Positions 33,588 to 46,389 of a DNA stretch of 64,000 nucleotides are shown here, piece by piece. Position numbers and translations under genes: made by a program. The first letter of the stretch is position 1. The number at the start of each line of letters is the position of its first letter. Origin of the DNA: Curvularia sp. ZM96 (taxonomy: Eukaryota; Ascomycota; Dothideomycetes; Pleosporales; Pleosporaceae). The stretch spans positions 1,984,001-2,048,000 of the forward strand of contig JAJGBQ010000002.1 in assembly GCA_022457065.1 (NCBI GenBank). Direction: 5' to 3'. Under the pieces are notes generated by a model. That model saw nothing but the letters and a program-made list of their open reading frames with translations, searched no databases and was not told the DNA's origin.

Positions 33588-34971
33588 CACCCTCTTAAGT
33601 CTAGTAATAAAGACTAAGTTAATAAAGTTCTAATTTTTATTTCCTACTTTATTTCTATCCTTAGACTAGGGCTACTTCTTATTCTCTAGCCTAATCTTTA
33701 TACGCACCTTCGTAATTAAGTTTACTCTCTTCTAGAGATATAGTATAGATTATCTCTCTATAACTAGATACTTTCTTCTTCTAGATTATATCTATTTATA
33801 ATTAATCATCTAATTATACTTTTTACTATAATTAATTATTTATAGATATTCTTTCTAGTCTAGCTAGATATAATATATACCTAGATTAGGATATTAATAT
33901 TTCTAATATCTCTAATCTTTACGTAAGGTTATATTAAGCTAACTCTTTAGTTATATAGATAACTTTAATTATAGTTTCTTTCTATATTTTCTAGTATTTC
34001 TATATACTAGGATAACTTTCTTTATAAGTATATAATATTAGATTATATATTTCTCTATAGTCTATATTAATTAGATCTTCTCTAAGTTAATATATCTATT
34101 TCTTATATTATAATAAGGTCTATTTCTAGTATTATATACTAGAATTAAAATTTTCTTACTCTAAGTACTTTTCCTCTAGTTCCTAATATTAGGTAATTAG
34201 ATATTTATAGGTTTTTATATACTAACTATTATATACATATACTAATTATAACTATATTGAAATATTTAAAATTAAATAATTATTTAATCTAGTATTACTT
34301 ATAACTAGCTTACTATTATATTTCCTAATTTCTTATAGTTCTAGTTTTCTTCTATATTACGTTTTTAGAATACTTTTCTTACCTTAGTTTTCTACTATCT
34401 TCCCGCGATTCTAATTCTATCTTTAGGTAAGAATCTTCTCTCTTATTACGAATCTACTAGTAACTAATAGAAACTTCTATTACGTTATTCTAATTAAGTA
34501 GCTGCTAGTTTTACTAGATAAGAAACTCTAATCTTACTTCTTATTAGCTAGATCTCTATTTAGTTTATATTATTAATCTAATAGTAAGAGTACCCGCATG
34601 TACTTAAAGCGTAATTAGTAGATAAATACTTAAGTATATAAATCTCTATCTAGCCTAATCTAATTATCTCTACTTATTAAATTTTTAAACCTTAATCTCT
34701 ACTATAACTTTTCCTATATTAATTAGCTATACTCTAATACCTCTTCTATAGCTCTGTGTATCTTTAGCACCTCGTCGTTAAGATAGTATATTCTCTTTTC
34801 TATTTCTCTACTTTTAATTTAGTAAGATTAATTAGGTTATCGCGTTACTAGTATTATTTATTTACTTTCCTAAAAATCTAAATACTAACTTAATCTCGTA
34901 GCTACTTAAATCTAAGTCTAAGATACTAGCTAAAAAGAAATTAGGTATAAACGTCGCTACTTATTTACGTA
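33588..34971 (-). pseudogene. Internal region of retroelement L, first part
   Basis: The minus strand holds a long frame when RIP stops are ignored; for example IYYLNDEVLKIHRAIEEVLE near 34.72-34.80 kb. No RT motif was recognised, so the family is unknown. The frame continues across element D into 36.84 kb when D and one TA are removed, which supports D as a clean insertion. Confidence 0.45.
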
Positions 34972-36833
34972 ACGTGTCTATATAGCGAGTCGGTTAGTAG
35001 ACCGAAGCGGTCACTCTGCTAAGACCCTACTAACTTCACAACTATTACATGAACATTATAATATAATAATAATAGTAAGTTTAAATCGTAATAAGCTATT
35101 CTACTTAAAATTATCTTCTATATCTTGCTTATATGTGCGCGGGTTGTATCTAGTCTTACTATAGCGTCTATAGCGTCTTTGTAATAGTTTACCTACCTTA
35201 ACACGCGCTCTTTTCTTTACCTTCTTCCTATTACTACGCGCCCTAAACTCTCTTAGAGTTGCTAATCGCTCTCCCCCTTTAATAGTTAGGGTCTCTCCTT
35301 TCTATACTCGCTTTCTTTTATATAATCTTCGTTATATAGTGGCTTAATTAGCTGCTTTAAGCTTAGAGACGCGTTTTTACGCTAACAGCAGCTTCTGCGC
35401 GATAATCGTAGCGCTTTTAGCTAGCTTTTTAAAAGTAACTACTATACTTAATAGTAAGCTATCTATATGCCCCTAAATTCTCTACTTTACTAGCGTTAAT
35501 TACGGCTCTAATTCTAGAGTATTGCTTAGGGTTTATGATAGCTAGAGTAGATCTTCTATAGCAGGTAGTAATAGCGTGCGTAGCTTAACATTAAGCTTTA
35601 ATATTACTACCTCTAGATCGTATAGAACTAAGCTAGCATCTTAGAACCCTCTTAGAATATTATCCTTTATAATAGTCTTATAATAGGCTAGCTAGAAGGC
35701 TAGTAGGAACTCTATCTTAGTAATATAGTTAATTCTGTTGCGTATTATGTTCTTGGCTTAGCGCCTATAGGCCCTCTTTAAAGGCGAAAAGCAGCCTATA
35801 TTAAGTAGCTATAGTAGGTAGGAAGAGTATAGAGGTATATAGAGAGTAATAATCTTTGCCTCTATATAGTATTACTAGAACTCGACGGAGTTGTGGCTCT
35901 TATAACTGTTAAGAATAAGTAGACGATAGGCTCTAATAGTACGCTCTTTTGTATATCTGTTAAAGTGCTCTAGCTACTTTATACTAAGCTTATTTATTGT
36001 CTAGCTATTCTTAGAGACTCTAATAACCTAATCCTTAGGCAGGCTCTCTTCCTTATACTAGGTAGAGAGGTAGTGCTTGCTTTAAAAGATAATAAAGGGT
36101 AGGATCGTCTAGCTAGCTGCGCTAACATAAATTACGCTAGTAACCTACTCTTTATTATCTTACTATAAAGATTTTAGCTTTAATCGACGCTTAGAGGCTA
36201 TAACTACTACTAACGAGTTATACATACCTATTATAAAGCCCGTCTTATTAAAATTATATATATTATCATTATAGATTCTATACTTAACTTTAGTATTCTA
36301 TACTAGGCGGAACTAGCCCTGTACGAGCTTAAGATCTTTATAGAGGGCTCTCCTATAGTCGTACTTTTAATTGAACTTTATTTTAAGCTCTAGGCGACGC
36401 TTTATAAATGCTCTAGGCTAGTTTAGGCTAATAGGGTCGCGATAGTAGGCAGCTAGTAAAGAATTAGCTAGATCTTTGATAGTAGGAAGGTGTATTAGAA
36501 ATTCTCGTGCGTTAAGGTCTAGTATATAGTCGATAATCGTCTACTCTTCTGTTATAAGAAGCTTTATTAAGTTAGGCGTAGAATTCTGTTAAGAGAGCTT
36601 TCTAGTGAGTCGATTACTAAGGGTGCTTTAGAAGACGCTGTAGATTGCTGTAGCGCGTTACTAGCTAAGTGTCGCGTTACGTTAGATAGCCTATATTATA
36701 AGCTGTAATTAAGGTTCTTTTAAAGAGTTTTGCACGTTCTTGCGTAGAGACATCACGTATAGTAGTTAAAGTTGGTGGGGTATTAGTAGAGTGACCGCTT
36801 TAGTCTACTGACTGACTCGCTATACAGACACGT
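34972..36833 (-). mobile_element. Fot1/pogo-type DNA transposon D (1862 bp)
   Basis: TA at 34970-34971 and 36834-36835. The ends begin ACGTGTCTATATAGCGAGTC (left) and ACGTGTCTGTATAGCGAGTC (right, minus strand), about 55 bp long, with a looser 17-bp-spaced pair (AGCGAGTCGG, ACCGAAGCGG). The transposase is on the minus strand, full of stops, with a C-terminal CRYSKTRYNPRTY-like zinc-knuckle remnant. Same length and orientation as A, but different ends. Confidence 0.85.
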
Positions 36834-37660
36834 TATAGATAGTTATATATAGTCTTCTTAGTCTTACCTTTAGACTTTAATCTAGAAGTTTACGCTACTA
36901 TAAAGATACTAAAGCTTTTTTATTTCTAGATATTAGACGAATACTATTAAAGTAATATAGTAAACGTTTAAGCTACTTAATCTAATATAATTAGATTAAG
37001 CCCGCGAGTAGTATTCTAAGCTATATTAACTATTATTATTTTTACGAATTTTAGTATAAGCTTTAAAGTAAGTATAGCTAGAAAGTTAGTTGATACTAGC
37101 TTACTAGTTACTTCTATAATCTTAAAGGCCTAAGCCTTTCTATATAGAAGTTTCTATTCGTTAAACTAGGCTTTAAATATTATACGACTATATTTAGCTT
37201 TCTTAAAGTGCGATTAGTATTATTCCCTAACGTAGTTAGAGCTTATTTAATCTATAGGTGCTAGATTAGCTCTAAGAATTTAAATAATCGTCTAGGGCGT
37301 AGATAATCTAGTTAAGACTAGCTTAAGAGTCGCGATATTAGTAAACTTCCTATCTATAGTTTTATAGATCTATTTTTTAATATTACTTAACTTATTAGTA
37401 GTAGATACCTATTTAGTAGTGTTAATCTTATAATTATTTTACTCTTCTATAAGAGTTTTTTAAATCTACTCTCGCGTTTTCTCTTTTACTTAGTACTTCA
37501 GCTATTTTTTAGTATATTCTATTTATTACATCTTATTAGTATCTTCTAGAAGAACTAGTTTTTTAGATAGTAGAAATACTAAAGAAGATTATAGTTTAGT
37601 AAAATGAATTAGCTAGATAGTATTACTATTTAGATTAACGTAGTCCTAAACGTATTAGTC
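36834..37660 (-). pseudogene. Internal region of retroelement L, second part
   Basis: The minus strand over about 36840-37440 reads as one frame broken only by C-to-T type stops, including KLVLTRLSTP, AKYSRIIFKA and LVSTNFLAILTLKLILKFVK. It looks gag-like but I cannot name the family. It ends at the 5' LTR of Gypsy element E1. Confidence 0.4.
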
Positions 37661-38097
37661 TATTACGAACCTAAGCAGAGGGGACAGCGCAAGATATAGA
37701 AAGAATAAAGGAAGAGGCCATATCTAAGACCTCTTTTAGAGAAAGAGACATACTTAGCTAATAACGTATAAGTAATTATATATTCTATAGGCTTAGTAGA
37801 ATACTACTATAGGATATATTATATATATTCTATAGATTCTATATAATTCTATAACATTCTATATATAGAATACTATAAGATACTATAGAATATAGAATAT
37901 TTACTTAGTATATAGAAATAAGCATTAGGCTCTTATATCTTAATATATTTAACTTAAGTTATAAGTATAAGTATAATATAAGAGTTACTTATAGAGACAC
38001 TATTTATATTACTCTATTACTTTATCTATAATAACTAACTTTAGAGCCTTAATACTAGAAGTCTTATATTACTTTTACTTGAAATCTACTCTTAATA
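37661..38097 (+). repeat. 5' LTR of E1
   Basis: Starts TATTACGAACCTAAG (RIP form of TGTTACGAACC) and ends CTCTTAATA (from CTCTTAACA). The middle is packed with TATTCTATAG/CTATAGAATA words, partly palindromic. Its last about 200 bp match the 3' LTR; the first half does not. Confidence 0.7.
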
Positions 38098-41000
38098 ATT
38101 TAAATACGTTTATAATAAGTAATATTAATATAAACACTCTAGACGCTTTCTAGACTAGAGGATCTACTAACTTTAGTAATAAGCCTAACTTATACTATAG
38201 CAACTATAATAAGCTCGAAGCTTAGCTTCTCTAGATTGACTATTACTTCTATCTCTAGAAAGATAGAATTTATAATAATACTAAGATTATTCTAGCCTCT
38301 CTATATTTTTAAGATAACGTAAAAAAATAGACTAACTCTATTATCTAACGCTATATAAATAAGCCTATTAAAGATACTAATAACGCTACTCTAGTTAAAG
38401 ACTGGAACGCCTTTAAACCTAAAATATAATAAAACTTCTTACTATTTAAAGAATAAGTAGTTATAGCATAAAAGATTTAGACTCTATAATAGACTAGGCA
38501 TACTACTAACTATATAACTTTATCTTAATAGCACGCTATAAGAATTAATAAGAATAATAATACTCTTATATATATATATATAAATAAGGCTCTAAACTTA
38601 TAGTACGTAAGAAACTTATAAGAACTAGAATCTTAATTACTAATCTTAAGAAACTTATAATAGAAGCTATAAGATTAGATAATAAACTCTATAAACTTAT
38701 ACTAGAAGAATAACTATTTATAAAGAGCACGCCCTACTAAAGAAGCTTATATAATTAGTCTTAATAAAACTAATACTAACATTTATAATCTAATATAGAA
38801 AAATAGTTAAGCTATACTCTTAGAACTCTAGAAGTTTACTATAGATTTAGTATAAAACTAATATACCTTAATAATATTAATAAAGGTAAAAAGCTAGAAA
38901 GAAATAATAAAGAACGACCTAAGAAGACGTTTAGATACTATAAGTATAGTAAAGAAGACTATATAGTACGAGATTACTAAAGTAGACATATAAATAAAGT
39001 TAAATAATAACTTAATATAATAAGATAAAAGTTAGAACTTGATAATAATAAGAGATAGAATATTATTCTATAACTAACGCTAACTACACTTAAAGAAGAA
39101 TAAGAACTTCTTAAGAGATTTAAAAATATTACTTTTATAGTCTTAGAAATATCTAATAAAAATAATAAATCTTTAAACGATAAGAACTATAAGACACTTA
39201 AGAAAGTAGAAGAATCTTAGACGCTTAAAACTAAGTACTAGAAGATAGCTAGCTTTAAAAAGAAGTATTAACTAGCTATACTTGTACGATTATCTAGTTA
39301 AGAGAATACCTACTATATAGAAACCTAGATTTAAAAACTAAATAAAATACTTAGATAAAAATATACTACTTATAACTATATATAACTAGAAATACTACTC
39401 TTAATATACTATAACCTATAGTATCTCTAAGCCGATATCGACTTTTACGAGATTAAAACTACACAAAACCTACCCGACTACGCGTATATTATAGCTAATA
39501 TTAATAGACTACAAGAAAGGACACACTAATATAACAAATAGTACTACTAACCTTACTAGAAAGAAAAGACAGATATACTATAATAGACATAGAAGGTAAA
39601 AGAAGTCTAGACTAACGATAACATCTACTAGATTAGTTAGCACTAGTACGATGTAAACAACCTATAATATAGTAAGTTACACTAGACTATATATACTACT
39701 ACGTTCTACCTAGCACACTAGAACGCTCAATAGAACGAAGGATAGGAACCTAAGAAGGTTTAAGGAGAACCTCGATGTAAATAGAATTAGTACGAATATA
39801 ATAACGATTTATGTGCTAAACACCTATAGAAGAAAAGAGAAATAGTCTATTTCCTAGGACACGAGGACGTAGTAGACGTCGTCTATATGTAGATTATATA
39901 TAAGAACGAAGATAGCAACACCTAGGAGTGTAACTAGCTATATTAGCAAACATACCTTAGTAACGAGTACGATAAGCACTAAGACGCTAAAGAATATTAT
40001 AGTTACGAGAAACTATAGTCTTTTTTAGGCTAGTAACACGAGAACGCGGCCCCTCTAGGGAAGTTAACGTAGTAAACTCCTTAAGATTAATTAAGCTTAT
40101 AGTAAAGCTTAACGGAATATAGATATAGGCACTAGTAGATTTAGGAGCATAGAATAACTATGTTTTAGCGCACGTAGCTAAGAAAGCAGGACTTTCGCAG
40201 CTATAGAAACAACATCTATACCTACTATATATTACTACTAGCGAGTTAATACTAAAAGGAAACGAAATAATATATAAAGTTAGATAAGTAACGCTTAGCA
40301 TCTAAGAGTATAAGAAGGAAGTTAACCTAGACGTCCTTAGACTAGCTATCTACGACATTATATTAGGACTCTTATAGCTACGGAAATATAACCCGCGGAT
40401 TAACTAGAAGTTAAAGGTGTTTTAATTTAAGTACTACGGACTAGACGTAACTGCAAGCTAGTCTAGATATTAGTAGAGTTTAATAGTAGATAAGAGTAAC
40501 ATTACTAAGTAGTATAATAACGTAGAAAGAGAAGCGTACTCGAAAGGTAGTTCTCTTAATAGGAAGCTAAACCTAGTAGATACTAATACTAGGCTAACGG
40601 ATTACGAAGCTAGAGGTAAATAGAAGAAGAGCGCAACTCTAGAGATCTCTAAATAGTATAGAAGATTTAAACATCTATTTTAGGAAGTAGTAGACGAACG
40701 AGCGTTACTAAAGTATTAGCCCTAGAACTATAAGATAGTCCTATAGAAAGGAAAGGAACTAACTTTTAGCCTAATTTACTAACTATTAGAACGAGAACTT
40801 GTAGTACTACGAGAGTATATCGACAAGTCTCTTAAGAAAGGATATATATAACCGTTAACCTTACTAGTAGAATACCTAATTATGTTTATACTAAAGAAGG
40901 ACGGAACAGATTAACTATGCGTCGACTATAGATAGTTAAACGACATTATAGTTAAGAATTAATTTCTACTACTAAATATTAGAGAACTTTAGAATTAATT

Positions 41001-43540
41001 ATCTCGAGTAAAGATCTTTATAGTACTAGATCTACGAGACGGATACTACCTTATTAGAATCGCAAAAGGTAAAGAATAGAAAACGGCTTTTTAAATAAGA
41101 TATAGACATTTTAAATATATAGTTATGCTATTTAGGCTTACGAACGCCCTAGCTATATATTAAGAACTTATTAACAACGTACTTAGGCTTTATCTAGATA
41201 TATTCATTATCGTCTACCTAGATAATATTCTAATCTACTTAGAGAACGAGAAGAACTATACTAGACACGTTATAAAAGTACTTTAAGCTCTTAACGATTA
41301 TAGCCTTTAACTTAAGCTAAAGAAGTATAAATTTTATAAGACTAAGGTTAACTTTCTAGGCTACGTAGTAGGGACTAATAGAGTACAAATAAGCGAAGAA
41401 AAGATTAAAGTTATTAAGAACTAGCTAACGCTAAAAAACATTACAGATATATAATTATTTCTAGAATTCGTAAACTTTAATTAAGAATTTATTAAGGATT
41501 ACTTAAAAATCGCGACACTAATAACGCGACTTACACGAAAAGATACCCTATAGAAATAGAATAAAAAGGCTAACAATATCTTTAAGACACTTAAGAAAGT
41601 ATGTATTACGCTACTATGCTTTAAGATATTTATTTTAAGAATACTACTAAAATTTAAAACTAACGTATTAGACTTAGTCTTAGGAGGCTGCGCTAGCATC
41701 TATATTAATAGTAAATAGTACCTAATAGCATACTACTTAAGAAAGTTCTTAGGACTAGAAGAATAATACGACGTACACGATAAGGAACTACTTATAATAG
41801 TAACATATCTAAAATATTAGAGAGTATACGTAGAAAGCTACTTAGAACTTACTATCTATACGGATTATAAGAACTTAGTACACTTTACTACTACTAAACC
41901 TCTTAATTAACGCTAGACCTAATAGGCTAAGCTACTTAGATAGTATAAGTTTAAGATAGTGTACACACTAGAAAAAGAAAACAGTAGAGTAGACGCTCTT
42001 AGCCGATAACTAGATATCGTAGGAACTAAAGAAGTTATTAACACTACGATACTTAAGTAGAACGAAGATAGATCTCTAGAACTAGCTAGGACTATTAATA
42101 GAATACTTAAAATTAGGAACGACGTACCTAAAGACTAATAAGAAGAAATTATTTAATAATACTACGATAACCTAGTATACAGACACCCTAGGATTGCTAG
42201 AATAATAGAACTAATTTGACGAAACTACGAATTTTGTAGAATAAAGGATAAGATTATAGCCTTTATTGCTAAATATAAATAATACTAGAAGAATAAGTAT
42301 AGTACTTAAGCACTATATAGAGAAATATAAGTATAAGAACTACTAGATGTACTCTAGATAGATATCTCTATAGACTTCGTAATAGGACTACTAATCTTAA
42401 AAGACCCTACAACTAATATTAGCTACGATATAATTCTAGTTATAGTAGACAGATTTACTAAATACGTAGTATATATTATATTTAGGAAGAATTATAATAT
42501 AGAATAACTCGCATACATATTCTACGATAGAATTATAAGAAACTATAAGATACTAAAGTTAATTACTAGTAATAGAGACAAGCTCTTTATATTAAACTTT
42601 TAGACTACCTTAATAGCAATAATAGGAACGAAAAGGAAGCTATCTATAGTCTACTATCTAGAAACTAATAGATAAATAGAAAGAATAAATAGAACTATAA
42701 AAACATATCTACGTATCTATACTAACTACTAGTAAAATAATTAGGTATAACTACTACTAATAGCATAACTAGCGTATAATAATAAAATATTAGAATTTAT
42801 AGAATAAACACTATTTTACGTAAACTATAGGAGATACCTAAATCTCTTTACTAGAATCTTACTAAATTTAAAAATAGAAGTAGCTATAGCCACGGCTAAA
42901 GAAATAAAGAAAATCTACAAGAAACTACGAGAATTACTCGAAAAGGTATAACGCTAGAGCATTTTATATGTTAACTAGAAAAGAAAAATAGTACCTTAGC
43001 TAAAGAAGGAGAATAAAGTATACCTACTTACGAAGAACCTTTAAACGAAATGACTAAGTAAAGGACTAGATAACGTTAAGGTTGGACTATTTTTAATTTT
43101 AAAGTAAAATAGACTAGTAACCTATATATTAGATCTACTACTAGACGCTAAGATACACCTAAGATTCTAGATTAAACTATTAGAACTAGCAGACTCTAAA
43201 ACGCTGTTATAAGAAATATTTCACTATAAGATAGAAGAAGACGACGAATACGACGTAGAAGATCTCTAAGGATACTAAGAGACTAGAAGAAACGATTTCT
43301 AAGACGACGACTTCTACTAGGAATAGCTAGTTAAATAGAAGGGATACCTAGAGTTAGAAAACACATAGGAATCTAAAGCTAATCTACAAAACTGTTAGTA
43401 ACTGCTAAAGAAATACTAGAAATAAAATAATATTTACTACTATACTAGAAGAGTAAAACTAATAAAAGGAAAACCTAATAAAATAAGGTTCTATAACGAA
43501 CTTATAATACTATAAGAAGTACGAAAAGAAAAACGTACTA
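38098..43540 (+). pseudogene. Gag-Pol of E1, RIP-stopped
   Basis: Remnants in order: gag zinc knuckle near 38940-39000 (FRYYKYSKEDYIVRDY, Cys to Tyr by RIP); protease ALVDLGA near 40130; reverse transcriptase 40.8-41.4 kb (LCVDYR, YLDNILIYLENEKNY); RNase H with TDYKNLV near 41.86 kb; integrase 42.1-42.9 kb (DISIDFVIGL); chromodomain about 43.24-43.43 kb (LVKxKGYLELENTxE). Stops are TAG/TAA in place of Gln or Trp codons. Chromodomains steer integration to heterochromatin in chromoviruses. Not functional. Confidence 0.8.
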
Positions 43541-44053
43541 TTAAGAAGAGAAAATAGGAGTATCGCTAGAATTTGAGGGCGAGGCGAGAGTATCTAAGGA
43601 CTCTAAAGTACTCTATATAACTAGCGAAAACCCTACTAACGTATTTATAGTAGGGTAATCTAGAGACTCTTGCGTATTTACGTTATTACTACCTTCGCGT
43701 AAGGTGTTCGCTAGATATATAGTTTTCTTCGTAGTACGCTCCTTAGTCTACTTTAGAATCTTCTTATTTCGTATTAAACGCGAAACTACCTAAGCTAATA
43801 ATTGCTTATCTTTATCTACTTTCTTTTAGTACTCTTTACGAGTCTTGTCTAAGAAAACCTACGATATATTGATATATAGGTAGTCTAGACGAGTGTACTT
43901 AGAGTACTTTAAACGCTTACCGTCGATCTTAGGTATCGCGACGCACTAATAGTTGTTTACGAAATAATAATCGTAGAGGACGGGCGTAGGGAGGCCGTTG
44001 CGACGAATCTTAAGAGTAAGACGAAGATATTCTTTAGACTTAGAGGTAGATAT
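43541..44053 (-). pseudogene. Antisense accessory frame in E1 (170 codons, Cys-motif protein)
   Basis: On the minus strand between the chromodomain and the 3' LTR one frame of exactly 171 codons runs from ATA 44053 (probably former ATG) to TAA 43541. It reads STSKSKEYLRLTLKIRRNG, then LPTPVLYDYYFVNN, IPKIDGKRLKYSKYTRL, LDKTRKEY, VSRLIRNKKILK. Six stops all fit C-to-T type changes and there is no frameshift. The KYSKYTRLDYLY segment looks like a former CxxCxxxxxxC motif with Cys turned to Tyr. I recall similar hypothetical proteins in other ascomycetes but could not check. The start lies 57 bp from the 3' LTR, whose antisense side could have supplied a promoter. Confidence 0.6.
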
Positions 44054-44110
44054 TATTAGCTATAGGTATATAGAAAAGCTTAAGGATAAGCTTAGGAAGG
44101 AGAGAGATGG

Positions 44111-44536
44111 TGTTACGAACCTAAAGGAAGAAGGCACGGCGGTTAAGTTAAGGAATATCGACGCCTAGTTAATAGGGCTATATGTAACGCGGGGGTTAGT
44201 GTCACGTGACCTTCTTGGACCTCTATGCACGAGGAAGAGTCTTAGTAGACTTCTCGTACATAAGCTATAGAGGAAGGCTCCTCGTACGTTAGCTACCGAG
44301 TAATTCTTAGGCTTCTCTAACTAAGGGTTACGAGCATCACAAGTATATAGGAATAGATATTAGGCCTCTATAGCTTAATGTGTTTAACTTAAGTTACGAG
44401 TATAAGTACCTATAATATAATAGTTACTTATAGAGACACTATTTATATTACCCTATTGCTTTATCCGCGAAAACTAACCTTAGAGTCTTAACACTAGAAG
44501 TCTTATATTACTTCCACTCAAGATCCACTCTTAACA
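44111..44536 (+). repeat. 3' LTR of E1
   Basis: Starts TGTTACGAACC after a polypurine tract and ends CTCTTAACA. It is much less RIP-mutated than the 5' LTR and its first about 230 bp are different sequence, while the last 200 bp align well (TTAACTTAAGTTA..., GAGACACTATTTATATTAC...). Confidence 0.75.
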
Positions 44537-46389
44537 GATCTATAGCCGCTACGACTAAAGTAGCGCCTAACTCTACACCCTATACTATACCTAGTAGTTA
44601 GGTTCTATTAGTAAGAACGAGGTACGAGATTTAGAAGCCTAATTAGTAGTAATTAGTTAGGCCCTAGAGATAACGTGTTATAGTCTCTTAGAACTATCCT
44701 ACTATTAGTAGAAGATTAGCTTACTTGAGAACTAAGTAAGTAGTTAGCTAGTAGCTACTATAACTAATATAATAGCAAGACTATCTAGAGTCTAAGGTAA
44801 ACGCTAGAGTCTACTAGATTCTATTAATATTAATATTAATAATACCGCGCAAGACACCTAGACTATATCTAGCACGTAGGACACTCTCTAGACTCTAGAA
44901 GTAGTTATTTAGCTAATAGATGCTACTATAAGATTTAGCCTTAGCACGTTCTTACTAGCATCTACCGCGCTAGATAACTAAGAAGGCGACTAAGAGCCTA
45001 CGATCCTAAGAGAGAAGTAGAGAATTAATCTTAATATTATAGAAGCTCGTATTAAGAATATTAGATATAATAGACTCTATAAATTAAAGATTTCCTTCTC
45101 TATAGTAAATATTTTTATTATAGTCCGCGAAGTCGCCCTTATAGGTAATAACGTAGCTAAACGCTTTACTCTTTAGATAGGCTATCACTAATCTAGAGCT
45201 ATATCTTACTATAGCTCTCAAGCTAACCTAGCCGTATCACTACGCTAAGTAGATAAAGACGAGAAGAAGGTCTTTCTACCTAAAATTACTAACTCTTAGG
45301 TCTTTACTAATTAAGTAGCTAATAACTTAGATAACTAGTACTACGTACTATTATCTATCTTAGTACTTATTAAAGTAGTTATATATAACGCCTATTAGAC
45401 TATATAGAGTAATTAGGATATTATTAATAGCATATCTTTATCTTAGACTTATTAAGCTCGTAAACTAAGTAAGACTAAACGCAACACTACTAAGTATAAA
45501 GCTATTCTAGAGTAGTAGCTCACGCCTAAGTAAGTAAAAGCTCTATAAGCTAAAGTATTACGACTTAAAAAAGCTATAGTAAAGTACGCTAAGTACGAAG
45601 CTCTTAAGACTTGTCTAGAAGAATAGAGTACCTAGGTGCTTAAGCTCGAAGCCTAACTCTAAACGGCTAATAATACTACTACTTATTAGAAGTAGTACTT
45701 TAAGAAGAAAGAAGCGGAGACTACTAAGTAGTATAAGAAGTACTATAACGCGTACGACTAAAGTAGCGACTATCGCGAGAAGCGCGACTACTCTTATACT
45801 TAGCTAGAGAATCTCTAGGTAAAATGCTAAGCTCTAATTAAAGAATCAAGAGCCCGCGAGAATAGGTTAATTTCTAAAGTATAATAATATAACTCTAGCT
45901 ACTAGTATCTTATTTAACTATAGAGTCGCCGCTATAATCTAAGTCCTAGTCTAGAAAGATAGAGCACTTCTACAAGTTCTCGTATAGATCCCGCCTTAGA
46001 TCGCGATTAAGCGCGCAATAACTCTTATATATCCGCTAAGCCTACTTATTATAGTCTTCTCTACGAGTCTTATATTCTAACCTTCTAACGCCCTAACTTT
46101 AATCTATAGAGTAAAAGATCTTCTACTCTATTAGACTTTACTAGAAGAACCTCTCGCGACAAGATTAGGCTCTCTAACGCTCTAGTATTTAGAGGAAAGG
46201 ATGGCGAGAATTATAATAAATAGCGAACTACTTTTATTAATAAATACTAACTTAGTTACGACAAAGACGAGTAACGAGAGGCCTATATTATTACTTAGAT
46301 TAAGAGTAACGCCTAGAATCTAGTTAAATAGCGTAAACCCTCTAACTAGATAGAATACGTAAATATATTAGATAAATACTTTAAGTATA

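Larger units (their letters stand above)
37661..44536 (+). mobile_element. Chromodomain-type Gypsy LTR retrotransposon E1
   Basis: A 5' LTR (37661-38097) and 3' LTR (44111-44536) enclose gag, protease, reverse transcriptase, RNase H, integrase and a chromodomain in Gypsy order. A polypurine tract (AAGGAGAGAGATGG) precedes the 3' LTR. An extra antisense frame lies between the chromodomain and the 3' LTR. The LTRs share only their second half. The flanking pentamers (TAGTC left, GATCT right) do not match, so no target duplication is visible. Confidence 0.85.

Noticed and set aside
37760..37900. Possible CRISPR-like or hairpin array in the 5' LTR of E1
   Set aside because: Words such as TATTCTATAG are irregularly spaced AT-rich simple repeats without unique spacers; CRISPR is not expected in a eukaryote.
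41499..41699. 66 aa minus-strand frame in E1
   Set aside because: Shadow of the reverse transcriptase/RNase H region on the plus strand.
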